Source: Luteimonas sp. 8-5 (GTDB lineage Bacteria > Pseudomonadota > Gammaproteobacteria > Xanthomonadales > Xanthomonadaceae). From it: a DNA stretch of 64,000 nt. Location of the stretch: assembly GCF_029763755.1 (NCBI RefSeq), contig NZ_JARUVM010000001.1:1-64000 (forward strand), given 5' to 3'. Positions 18,397-25,800 of this stretch are shown in pieces; the first letter of the stretch is position 1, and every line of letters starts with the position of its first letter. Below the pieces are notes generated by a model. The model was not told the DNA's origin and ran no database searches. It saw only the letters and a list, made by a program, of their open reading frames with translations. The translations under genes were made by a program, and so were the position numbers.

Positions 18397-18957
18397 TCAG
18401 GTCCCGGCGACGCGCCGGGCCTGGATGAACTTGTTGCCCCAGTAGCCGCCATCGAGGGTCGACACGGTGACTTCGCGCCCGGTGCGCGGCGCGTGCACGA
18501 AGTTGCCCTTGCCCAGGTAGATGCCGACGTGGTCGACGCGGCCCTTGCGGCGGCCGAAGAACACCAGGTCGCCGGGCGAGAGTTCGCTGCGGTCGATGAT
18601 TTCGCCGGTGCGCGCCATGTCGCGCGAGACGCGCGGCAGGTCGATGCCGATGGTGGTGCGGAACACGTAGCCGACCAGCCCGCTGCAATCGAAGCCGTCG
18701 GTGGTGGTGCCGCCCCAGCGATAAGGCGTGCCCAGCAGGGTCAGCGCACGCTTGATCACCTGGTGGATGCGTTCGGTGGCGGTGGGTTCGGCCTCGGCTG
18801 CGGTCTCGACCTCGGTGCCGGTGGGCACGTCGATCACGATCGCGGTGTCGTCCGTGGCGGCCGGGCCGCTGGCCTGTGCGTCCTGCGCATGCGCCGGGGC
18901 GGCTAGCAGGGCGAGGGCGGAAAGGCCGAAGGCGAGGGTGCTGGAGCGAATCGTCAC
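18397..18957 (-). CDS. Secreted NlpC/P60 (C40) peptidoglycan hydrolase
   Basis: 186 aa with a Sec signal peptide (residues 1-24, ending PAHAQ) and an NlpC/P60 domain in the second half: Cys91 in FDCSGL, His143 in VDHVGIY and His155 in NFVHAP form the catalytic triad of these endopeptidases, which cut D-Glu-mDAP bonds in peptidoglycan stems. Residues 25-60 are a low-complexity Ala/Asp/Thr linker. The start is GTG, which directly precedes the hydrophobic signal. A second C40 gene follows upstream on the same strand; the two are paralogues. Confidence 0.9.
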   Translation of the reverse strand: MTIRSSTLAFGLSALALLAAPAHAQDAQASGPAATDDTAIVIDVPTGTEVETAAEAEPTATERIHQVIKRALTLLGTPYRWGGTTTDGFDCSGLVGYVFRTTIGIDLPRVSRDMARTGEIIDRSELSPGDLVFFGRRKGRVDHVGIYLGKGNFVHAPRTGREVTVSTLDGGYWGNKFIQARRVAGT

Positions 18958-19062
18958 GCGTATTCCACATCGGTGAGCAGGGCGTGATGGTGCCGCAGCT
19001 CGCGGGAGCGGTTGTTAAATCCGCTTTCCACTTCAGTCAGGCAGGTGAAATGCGACGCCTGT

Positions 19063-19599
19063 TCAGCCGCCTGCTTCGGAGAGCACGCGGCGCGCGCCGC
19101 TGTAGTGGTCGCGCCACCAGGCGCCGTCCAGCCGGTCCAGGCGCACCGTGCCGCCGGTGCTGGGCGCATGCACGAACCGCCCTTCGCCGACGTAGATGCC
19201 GACGTGGCTGACCTGGCCGCGTTCGCCGAAGAACACCAGGTCCGCCGGGGCCAGCTCGCGCGGGGCGATGCGCGGCCCCTGGTATTCGGACAGTTGCCGG
19301 GAGGTGCGCGGCAGGCGCAGGTCCAGCATGTCGCGGAAGACGTAGTTGACCAGGCCGCTGCAGTCGAACCCGCCCTGCGGGGTGTTGCCGCCGTAACGGT
19401 AAGGCGTGCCGACCAGGCTGATGGCGCGCATCAGCACCGCGTTGGCCGCGGCCGGGTCGGCCGGGCGGACATTGCCCCAGTCGCGCGACGGCGCGGTCGC
19501 TGCCGCGGGGCCGCGCACCGGCGTGCTGCCGCAGGCGCAGAGCAGGGTGGCCGCGAGTGCGGCGGCCGCGAAAGCACACTTATAATGACCGGTCCCCAT
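19063..19599 (-). CDS. NlpC/P60 (C40) hydrolase lipoprotein
   Basis: 178 aa. The N-terminus has a hydrophobic signal ending LLCAC, a likely lipobox with Cys23. The catalytic domain has TPYRYGGNTPQGGFDCSGL (Cys80), VSHVGIYVG and RFVHAP, giving the Cys-His-His triad. It is a paralogue of the next C40 gene, with the same TPYR.GG motif and spacing, but lipidated rather than freely secreted. There is no clear Shine-Dalgarno before the ATG at 19599. The 5' end is 21 bp from the divergent FKBP gene, whose TATAAT box lies inside this coding region. Confidence 0.86.
   Translation of the reverse strand: MGTGHYKCAFAAAALAATLLCACGSTPVRGPAAATAPSRDWGNVRPADPAAANAVLMRAISLVGTPYRYGGNTPQGGFDCSGLVNYVFRDMLDLRLPRTSRQLSEYQGPRIAPRELAPADLVFFGERGQVSHVGIYVGEGRFVHAPSTGGTVRLDRLDGAWWRDHYSGARRVLSEAGG
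19581..19586 (+). promoter_or_regulatory. Probable -10 box for the FKBP gene
   Basis: A consensus TATAAT stands 34 bp before the FKBP ATG, which would give a leader of roughly 28 nt. The -35 region at a 17-base spacing is poor (TGCGGC), so the strength is uncertain. The box is inside the first codons of the divergent C40 lipoprotein gene. Confidence 0.5.
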
Positions 19600-19620
19600 C
19601 AAAGCGATGCTAACCCCGCC

Positions 19621-20100
19621 ATGAAGATCGAGAAAGACCGCGTCGTCCGCTTCCACTACGCGGTCGCAGAACAGGGCGCCGAGCCCGTGGAGAGTTCCGA
19701 AGGGCGGGACCCGCTGGCGATCCTGGCAGGCCACGGCAACATCATCCCGGGCCTGGAGAAGGCGATGGAAGGGCGCGAGGCCGGCGAGAAGTTCAGCGTC
19801 GACGTGTCCGCCGCCGAGGCCTATGGCGAGAAGCGCGAGGGCCTGACCCAGCGCGTTCCGAAGAAGCATTTCGGTGGACAGCGCCTGGAGCCGGGCATGC
19901 AGGTGGTGCTCAACACCAACTTCGGCCCGCGCGCCGTGACCATCGAAAAGGTGGGCATGAGCGTGGTCGATGTCGACCTCAACCATCCGATGGCAGGCAA
20001 GAACCTGCATTTCGACATCGAGATCGTCGAGGTGCGCGAGGCCAGCGCCGAGGAACTCGAGCACGGCCACGTGCACGGGGACGGCGGCCACCACCACTGA
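19621..20100 (+). CDS. slyD: SlyD-like FKBP-type peptidyl-prolyl isomerase
   Basis: 159 aa. The FKBP core begins MKIEKDRVVRFHYAV, with an IIPGLEKAMEGREAGE active-site segment and an inserted flap (AYGEKREGLTQRVPKKHF) as in SlyD, then NHPMAGKNLHFDIEIVEVR. The C-terminus is His-rich (HGHVHGDGGHHH), the SlyD-type metal-binding tail, though shorter than in E. coli. It folds proteins in the cytoplasm and may bind nickel or other divalent metals. A good -10 box lies upstream. Confidence 0.9.
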   Translation: MKIEKDRVVRFHYAVAEQGAEPVESSEGRDPLAILAGHGNIIPGLEKAMEGREAGEKFSVDVSAAEAYGEKREGLTQRVPKKHFGGQRLEPGMQVVLNTNFGPRAVTIEKVGMSVVDVDLNHPMAGKNLHFDIEIVEVREASAEELEHGHVHGDGGHHH

Positions 20101-20159
20101 CCCTGGCCGGGGCGCGGGCCGCTCCCGCGCCGCCGGACGGAATCCATGACCGGAAACGC

Positions 20160-20188
20160 TTGACGGGTTTCGCTTGCCGCTGTATATA
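20160..20188 (+). promoter_or_regulatory. Sigma-70 promoter of the arsR-SRPBCC operon
   Basis: TTGACG at 20160-20165, a 17-base spacer, and TATATA at 20183-20188 make a near-consensus housekeeping promoter. The predicted start near 20195 leaves a leader of only 15-21 nt before the regulator's ATG codons. The -10 box overlaps the left half of the inverted repeat at 20186-20217. Confidence 0.7.
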
Positions 20189-20217
20189 ACCATTGTGTTA
20201 TTAAAACAAATGGTTAT
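20186..20217. promoter_or_regulatory. ArsR-type operator: perfect 9+9 bp inverted repeat
   Basis: ATAACCATT (20186-20194) and AATGGTTAT (20209-20217) are exact reverse complements separated by 14 bases. The element covers the end of the -10 box, the transcription start and both candidate start codons of the regulator, so bound protein would block transcription. ATAACC...GGTTAT half-sites are typical for ArsR regulators paired with SRPBCC proteins. Autoregulation is inferred. Confidence 0.65.
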
Positions 20218-20545
20218 GAACCAACCGGACCGCCTCGACCTGACCTTCGCCGCCCTGGCCGATCCGACCCGCCGCGCGATCCTGGCGCGGCTGGCCAATG
20301 GCGAGGCCACGGTGACCGAGCTCGCCGAGCCGTTCCAGATCAGCCAGCCGGCCATCTCCAGGCACCTCAAGGTGCTCGAGCGCGCCGGCCTGGTTTCGAT
20401 GGGCGTGGACGCGCAACGTCGCCCGCGCAGGTTGCAACCGGCGCGCATGCAGGAAGCGGTGGACTGGATCGAGCGCTACCGCGAGATGTTCGAACGAAAC
20501 TACCAGTGCCTCGATGCCTTGCTCGAGGATCTCCAGGGCAAATAG
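20210..20545 (+). CDS. ArsR-family winged-helix regulator (SRPBCC-associated type)
   Basis: 111 aa from ATG 20210, or 109 aa from ATG 20216; neither has a Shine-Dalgarno sequence and both lie inside the operator. The winged-helix segment LADPTRRAILARLANGEATVTELAEPFQISQPAISRHLKVLERAGLV is the ArsR pattern; no metal-binding cysteine pair is present in it. This subgroup lacks metal sensing and is normally encoded beside an SRPBCC/AHSA1 protein, as here, 15 bp downstream. Confidence 0.9.
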   Translation: MVMNQPDRLDLTFAALADPTRRAILARLANGEATVTELAEPFQISQPAISRHLKVLERAGLVSMGVDAQRRPRRLQPARMQEAVDWIERYREMFERNYQCLDALLEDLQGK

Positions 20546-20560
20546 AACCAGGGAGCAACC

Positions 20561-21058
20561 ATGCACAAGCCCGCCGAAGTGACCTTGCCGAGCGATCGTG
20601 AAGTCCGCGTCACCCGTACCTTCCATGCACCGCGGCAACTGGTGTGGGATGCGCACACCAGTCCCGACCTCGTGCGCAGGTGGCAGGGCCACGGGGGCTG
20701 GGACATGCCGGTGTGCGACATGGACGTCAGGACCGGCGGCAAGTACCGGTGGCGCTGGCGTAATCTCGAGGATGGCAAGCAGTTCGGCTTCTTCGGCACG
20801 TTCACCGAAGTCGATGCACCAACGAAGCTCGTCCACGAGCAGTACTACGATCCGGGCGATACCGATTTCGCCATGCCCGAAGGCGATCCGTGCATCGTGT
20901 CCCTTGAGCTCGACGAGCAGGACGGCATCACGACGCTGGTCTGCAACCTGGCCTTCGCCTCGAAGGATGCGCGCGACGCCGCGGTCTCCACCGGCATGAC
21001 CGAAGGCATGGAATACAGCTACACCCGCCTCGACGCACTGTGCGAGGCCGCGGCGTGA
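20561..21058 (+). CDS. SRPBCC (AHSA1-like) family protein
   Basis: 165 aa. VRVTRTFHAPRQLVWDAHT opens the START-like fold, followed by MDVRTGGKYRW and the C-terminal helix GMTEGMEYSYTRLDAL. These proteins have a hydrophobic ligand cavity; the bacterial members beside ArsR regulators have no established substrate. AGGGAG precedes the ATG. The stop overlaps the GTG start of the DUF418 gene by 4 bp, so the three genes form one operon controlled by the 20160-20217 region. Confidence 0.88.
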   Translation: MHKPAEVTLPSDREVRVTRTFHAPRQLVWDAHTSPDLVRRWQGHGGWDMPVCDMDVRTGGKYRWRWRNLEDGKQFGFFGTFTEVDAPTKLVHEQYYDPGDTDFAMPEGDPCIVSLELDEQDGITTLVCNLAFASKDARDAAVSTGMTEGMEYSYTRLDALCEAAA

Positions 21059-22317
21059 ATGCCCGGGCGGCCGCGCCGCACCTGGCGCCGGTGGCCGCGG
21101 GCGAACGCATCGTCGCACTGGACGTGGTGCGCGGTGTCGCCCTGCTCGGCATCCTGCTGATGAACGTCGAGTTCTTCAGCAGGCCGATCGCCGACCTCGA
21201 ATCGGGAATGGCCGCGGGCCTGCACGGCGCCGACCTGTGGATCGCATGGTTCGTGCACGTGTTCGTGCGCGGCAAGTTCTGGACCATGTTCTCGCTGCTG
21301 TTCGGCATGGGCTTCGCGCTGATGCTGCTGCGCGCCGATGCGAAGGGCGCGCCGTTCGGATGGCCTTACCTGCGCCGGACCCTGGTGCTTGCCTTGCTGG
21401 GTGCGGCGCATTACCTGTTGCTGTGGGCTGGCGACATCCTGTTCGCCTATGCCATGGGTGCCTTGCTGCTGCTGGTCGCGCTGGTGGCCGGGCTGCGGCG
21501 CATGCCGCCGGCGCGGATGGCCAAGGTCGGCCTGGCGATCTACCTGTTGCCATTCGTGCTGATGATGGTCGGCGGCGCCAACATGCTGGTCGCCCAGCCG
21601 GAACCGCCATCCGCGGAACAGGCTCAGGAACTCGCCCAGCGCGTGCAGGAGCACGAGGTCCGGGTGGCCGGGGAAGCCCGGGTCATGGCCGGCGGCAGCC
21701 ATGCCGATGCCGTCGCCCTGCGCGTCGACGGACTGCCGAAGTTCATCGGCATCGGCGTGGGCTTCGGCGTGATCGTGGCGGGCGTCTTCCTGGTCGGCGC
21801 CTGGTTCGTGCGCTCCGGTGCGATGCTCGATCCTGCCGCCCACCTGCCGATGTTCCGGCGGATGGCGGGATGGGGTTTGCCGGTGGGCCTGGGCCTGTCG
21901 GTCGTCGCCGCGCTGGTCGCCACCCGTGCCGTTCCCGGCCAGAACGACGCCGAATTCCTGTTCGCATCCGGCCTGGCGGCCGTGGCGGCGCTTCCTGCCA
22001 GCGTGGGATACATCGGTGCCGTGGTCGTGGGACTGCACGGCCGGGCGCGCCGCTGGCTGGCGTGGTTCGCACCGGCAGGGCGCATGGCGTTGAGCAACTA
22101 CCTGGCGCAGTCGCTGCTGGGCACGCTGTTCTTCTACGGCTACGGCCTCGGCCAGTGGGGAATGAGTCGCAGCGGCCAGCTCGTGTTCGTGCTGGCACTG
22201 TTCGGCGCGCAGATGCTGTTCTCCCGCTGGTGGCTGTCGCGCTTCCGCTTCGGCCCGCTCGAATGGCTGTGGCGCGCCGCGACCTACGGGCGCTGGCCGC
22301 CTCTGCATCTGCACTGA
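21055..22317 (+). CDS. DUF418 family multipass membrane protein
   Basis: 420 aa. It opens after a short tail with ERIVALDVVRGVALLGILLMNV, the DUF418 hallmark, and has about ten hydrophobic helices. The C-terminal GRMALSNYLAQSLLGTLFFYGYGLG is also typical. DUF418 proteins are inner-membrane proteins of unknown, possibly transport or acyl-transfer, function. GTG start by 4-bp overlap (GTGA) with the SRPBCC stop. There is no separate promoter, so it belongs to the ArsR operon. Confidence 0.85.
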   Translation: MNARAAAPHLAPVAAGERIVALDVVRGVALLGILLMNVEFFSRPIADLESGMAAGLHGADLWIAWFVHVFVRGKFWTMFSLLFGMGFALMLLRADAKGAPFGWPYLRRTLVLALLGAAHYLLLWAGDILFAYAMGALLLLVALVAGLRRMPPARMAKVGLAIYLLPFVLMMVGGANMLVAQPEPPSAEQAQELAQRVQEHEVRVAGEARVMAGGSHADAVALRVDGLPKFIGIGVGFGVIVAGVFLVGAWFVRSGAMLDPAAHLPMFRRMAGWGLPVGLGLSVVAALVATRAVPGQNDAEFLFASGLAAVAALPASVGYIGAVVVGLHGRARRWLAWFAPAGRMALSNYLAQSLLGTLFFYGYGLGQWGMSRSGQLVFVLALFGAQMLFSRWWLSRFRFGPLEWLWRAATYGRWPPLHLH

Positions 22318-22356
22318 CCCATCCCGGAAAGCCCGCCACATCGCTACACTTGCGGG

Positions 22357-23613
22357 ATGGAAAAGAACGCCGATGTCGTGGTCGTGGGTGGGGGAGTCGT
22401 CGGCCTGGCCTGCGGCCTGGCACTGGCGGAACGGGGGCGTAGCGTGCGCGTGCTCGATGCCGGTCGCATCGGCGGCGGCAGCTCGCACGGCAATTGCGGC
22501 ACGCTGACGCCGAGCCATGCGTTGCCGCTGGCGGCGCCGGGGCAGGTCGGGCGCGCGATGCGCTGGATGCTGACGCCCGATGCGCCGCTGTACATGAAGC
22601 CGCGCTTCGATCCGGCGCTGTGGTCCTGGCTGCTCCGGTTTGCCGGCCGCTGCAACCACGAGGCGATGATGCGCAGCGGCCAGGTCCGTGCCCGCCTGCT
22701 GCTGGCCTCGCGCGCGGCCTTCCCGGAATGGCTGGCGCGCCATGGCATCGACTGCGAGTTCGCCGAAACCGGCACCGACCATGTGTTCCGCGACGCGCGC
22801 GCGCTGGAGGAATACCGGGCCGACCTGCAGGCGCTGGCCGAGCTCGGCGTGCGCAGCGAGATCATCGACGGGCCGACCTACCTGCGCGACGAGCCGGCAC
22901 TGCGCGATGGCGTGGTCGGCGTGGTCCGCTATCCCGACGACGCCAGCCTGCGTCCCGACCGCTACGTGTCGGGCATGGCGCGCGCGTTGCAGGCGGCCGG
23001 CGGCGAGCTGGTCGAGAATTGCGAGGTGCGCGGGATCGCCGAGGCCGCAGGGGGCGTGGACATCGCCACCTCCACCGGGACCCACCGCTGCAGCGACGTC
23101 GTGCTCGCAGTCGGCGCCTGGTCGCCGCGGCTGGCGCGGATGCTGAAGGTGCCGCACCTGGACAAGGTGATGCAGCCGGGCAAGGGGTACTCGATCACCT
23201 ACAGCAGGCCGATGCTGGCGCCGCGCCGGCCGCTCACCCTGCAGGAGCGCAGCGTCTGCGTCAGCACCTGGGGCAGCGGCTATCGCCTGGGCAGCACCAT
23301 GGAGTTCTCCGGCTTCGACACCAGCCTCAACCAGCGCCGCCTGGCCGCGCTGGAGCGCGCCGCGCGCGAGTACCTGCACGAGGGCGTGGGACCGGTGAAG
23401 CAGGAAGAGTGGTACGGCTGGCGGCCGATGATGGTCGACGACGTCCCGGCGATCGGTCCGGTGCCCGGGCGCCGGCGGCAGTGGCTGGCGACGGGCCACG
23501 GGATGCTCGGCGTCAGCATGAGCATCGCGACGGCGGGACTGGTCGCTGACCTGGTCACCGGTACCGAGCCGCGTTTCGACCCCGAGCCCTATCGCCTGGA
23601 GCGGTTCGGGTGA
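22357..23613 (+). CDS. FAD-dependent D-amino-acid dehydrogenase-like oxidoreductase
   Basis: 418 aa. The N-terminal dinucleotide fold is VVVVGGGVVGLACGLALAERG (about residues 7-27), and the C-terminal YGWRPMMVDDVPAIGPVPG followed by LATGHGMLG matches DadA-type enzymes, which oxidise D-amino acids to keto acids and pass electrons to the respiratory chain. The exact substrate is uncertain (DadA versus other deaminating oxidases). It begins 39 bp after the DUF418 stop and its own stop overlaps gor by 4 bp (GTGA). Confidence 0.85.
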   Translation: MEKNADVVVVGGGVVGLACGLALAERGRSVRVLDAGRIGGGSSHGNCGTLTPSHALPLAAPGQVGRAMRWMLTPDAPLYMKPRFDPALWSWLLRFAGRCNHEAMMRSGQVRARLLLASRAAFPEWLARHGIDCEFAETGTDHVFRDARALEEYRADLQALAELGVRSEIIDGPTYLRDEPALRDGVVGVVRYPDDASLRPDRYVSGMARALQAAGGELVENCEVRGIAEAAGGVDIATSTGTHRCSDVVLAVGAWSPRLARMLKVPHLDKVMQPGKGYSITYSRPMLAPRRPLTLQERSVCVSTWGSGYRLGSTMEFSGFDTSLNQRRLAALERAAREYLHEGVGPVKQEEWYGWRPMMVDDVPAIGPVPGRRRQWLATGHGMLGVSMSIATAGLVADLVTGTEPRFDPEPYRLERFG

Positions 23614-24971
23614 GCGATTTCGACCTGGTGGTGCTTGGCGGTGGATCGGGCGGCCTGGCCGGCGCGTTCCGGGCCGCGGGGCACGGTGCCCGGGTCGCGA
23701 TACTCGAACCTGCCGAACTCGGCGGCACCTGCGTCAACGTGGGCTGCGTGCCCAAGAAGGCGATGTGGCTGGCCGGCGACATCGCGCACAAGCTCGCGCT
23801 GGCGCGCGAACTGGGCTTCGATCTCCCCGAAACCCCGCCCGCGCTCGACTGGCCTGCGTTCATCGCCTTCCGCCAGCGCTACATCGGCAACATCCACGCC
23901 AGCTATCGCAAGCGCCTGGACGCCGCGGGCATCGCGGTGCTGCCCACGCGCGGGCGCCTGGCCGGTGCCGGCGTGATCGAATGCAGCGACGGTGTCCGCA
24001 TCCGTGCGCCGCGGATCCTGCTGGCCACCGGCGGCAGGCCGGTTCGACCTGCGATACCCGGCGCGGAGCTGGGCATCGATTCCGATGGCTTCTTCAACCT
24101 CACCGCGGCGCCGCGACGCGTAGCCATCGTGGGCGGCGGCTACATCGCGGTGGAACTGGCCGGCGTGCTGCAGGCGCTGGGCAGCAAGGTGGAACTGTTC
24201 GTGCGCGGGCGCCGGCTGCTCAGGGGTTTCGACGCCGACGTCGCCGCGCAACTGATGGAGGACTATCGCCAGCAGGGCATCCATGCGCATTTCGACAGCA
24301 CCGTGCAGTCGCTGCATCGCAAGGACGGTGGCATCGCGGTGCGCGGTGGCGATGCGCGCGACAGCGACACGGCCGATGCAGGTCCCTTCGACAGTGTGAT
24401 CTTCGCCACCGGCCGTCGCCCGAACAGCGACGGGATCGGCCTGGAGGAAGCCGGCGTCGAACTGGACGCGCGCGGGCATGTGGTCGTGGATGCGTTCCAG
24501 CGCACCAGCGTCGACGGGGTGCATGCGGTCGGCGACCTGACCGACCGGGTCGCGTTGACGCCGGTGGCGATCGCTGCGGCGCGCCGCCTCATGGACCGCC
24601 TGTTCGGCGGCCGCGCCGAAGCCAGGCTCGACTGCGACAACATCGCCACCGTGGTGTTCTCGCATCCGCCGCTGGGCACGGTCGGCCTGACGGAGGAAGC
24701 GGCGAGGGCCGCCCACGGCGATGCGGTCAGCGTGCATCGCGCCGGCTTCCGTCCGATGCTGCACGCCCTGGCCGACTCGCCCCAACGCAGCCTGTTCAAA
24801 CTGGTCTGCGTCGACCGCAAGGTCGTGGGCATCCACCTGCTCGGCGAAGGCGTCGACGAAATCCTGCAGGGTTTCGCCGTGGCGCTGAAGCGCGGCATCA
24901 CCCTCGACGACCTGCACGACACGGTGGCGATCCATCCCACCTCGGCCGAAGAACTGGTGCTGGTGCAATGA
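23610..24971 (+). CDS. gor: Glutathione-disulfide reductase
   Basis: 453 aa, normal length. The FAD-binding GGGSGGLAGAFRA fold and the redox-active disulfide in GGTCVNVGCVPKK (Cys41/Cys46) are intact, as is the second nucleotide fold VGGGYIAVELAGVLQALGS. Arginines in VRGRRLLRGFD mark NADPH preference. The C-terminal catalytic His-Glu pair is in IHPTSAEE. It keeps glutathione reduced in the cytoplasm. GTG start, 4-bp overlap with the upstream oxidoreductase and 4-bp overlap with the deformylase, so the three genes are translationally coupled. Confidence 0.93.
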   Translation: MSDFDLVVLGGGSGGLAGAFRAAGHGARVAILEPAELGGTCVNVGCVPKKAMWLAGDIAHKLALARELGFDLPETPPALDWPAFIAFRQRYIGNIHASYRKRLDAAGIAVLPTRGRLAGAGVIECSDGVRIRAPRILLATGGRPVRPAIPGAELGIDSDGFFNLTAAPRRVAIVGGGYIAVELAGVLQALGSKVELFVRGRRLLRGFDADVAAQLMEDYRQQGIHAHFDSTVQSLHRKDGGIAVRGGDARDSDTADAGPFDSVIFATGRRPNSDGIGLEEAGVELDARGHVVVDAFQRTSVDGVHAVGDLTDRVALTPVAIAAARRLMDRLFGGRAEARLDCDNIATVVFSHPPLGTVGLTEEAARAAHGDAVSVHRAGFRPMLHALADSPQRSLFKLVCVDRKVVGIHLLGEGVDEILQGFAVALKRGITLDDLHDTVAIHPTSAEELVLVQ

Positions 24972-25747
24972 CCCCCATCTTCACCCTCCATCGAGGCGAA
25001 GCGCCCCTGCTGGTCAGCCTTCCGCACGAAGGCAGCCTGATCCCGCCGGAGATCTCGGCGCGCATGGTCGAAAGCGCGCGGCGCGCGCCCGACACCGACT
25101 GGCACGTGGCGCGGCTGTATGCGTTCGCGCGCGACCTGGGCGCCTCGATCCTGGTGCCGTCGCATTCGCGCTACGTGGTCGACCTCAATCGCCCCCGGGA
25201 CGACACGTCGCTGTATCCCGGCCAGAACACCACGGGGCTGTGCCCGGCCGTGCAGTTCAGCGGTGACCCCGTCTATTTCGAAGGCCAGGCACCCGGCGAG
25301 GCCGAGGTCGCCGCGCGCGTGGACACGTACTGGCGCCCCTACCACGAGGCCTTGCGCGGGGAACTGGACCGCATCCGCGACCAGCACGGGCGCGCGGTGC
25401 TGTGGGAAGGCCATTCGATCCGCGGCGAACTGCCGTTCCTGTTCGAGGGCCGCCTGCCGGACCTGAACCTCGGGACCGCAGCCGGCGCCAGCTGCCGCCC
25501 CGAGCTTCAGTCGCGGCTGGAAGCCGTGCTGGCCGCGCAGGACGACTACGACTGGGTCGCCAACGGGCGCTTCAAGGGCGGCTACATCACCCGCCACTAC
25601 GGCGACCCCGGCAACGGCATCGACGCCGTGCAGCTGGAGATCAGCCAGCGCAACTACATGGACGAGGACAGCTTCGCCTGGGACGAGAGCAGGGCGGCCG
25701 CGCTGCAGCGCGTGCTGCGCGTGCTGCTCGAGGCGGCGCTCCAGTAA
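24968..25747 (+). CDS. hutG: N-formylglutamate deformylase
   Basis: 259 aa. LLVSLPHEGSLIP, VVDLNRPRDDTSLYPGQ, WEGHSIRGELPFLF and DLNLGTAAGASC match the N-formylglutamate amidohydrolase family, which converts N-formylglutamate to formate and glutamate at the end of one histidine degradation route. No other hut gene is in the window; it is coupled instead to glutathione reductase by a 4-bp overlap (ATGA). The stop is followed directly by a long REP palindrome. Confidence 0.88.
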   Translation: MTPIFTLHRGEAPLLVSLPHEGSLIPPEISARMVESARRAPDTDWHVARLYAFARDLGASILVPSHSRYVVDLNRPRDDTSLYPGQNTTGLCPAVQFSGDPVYFEGQAPGEAEVAARVDTYWRPYHEALRGELDRIRDQHGRAVLWEGHSIRGELPFLFEGRLPDLNLGTAAGASCRPELQSRLEAVLAAQDDYDWVANGRFKGGYITRHYGDPGNGIDAVQLEISQRNYMDEDSFAWDESRAAALQRVLRVLLEAALQ

Positions 25748-25800
25748 AAGCGCGCCTTGCGCGCGACCGGCGCGCATTCGCGCGCAAGGCGCGCTTCTAC
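25748..25800. repeat. REP-like element 2: 18-bp perfect palindrome between hutG and parE
   Basis: Arms at 25748-25765 and 25779-25796 are exact reverse complements (18 bp) with a 13-base loop. On the minus strand the right end reads GTAGAAGCGCGCCTTGCG, so the parE stop codon (TAG, 25797-25799) is part of the element. The hairpin fills the whole 49-bp gap between convergent hutG and parE and could act as a bidirectional transcription or mRNA-stability barrier, although it lacks a T-run. Confidence 0.75.

Noticed and set aside
16915-18906. 663-codon plus-strand frame over the symporter
   Set aside because: Arg/Gly-rich shifted frame of the symporter gene, which itself has clear family motifs.
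23765-25747. 660-codon frame that would fuse a long N-terminal extension to the N-formylglutamate deformylase
   Set aside because: The extension is a shifted frame of the glutathione reductase gene; the internal ATG coupled to the gor stop gives a normal-length enzyme.
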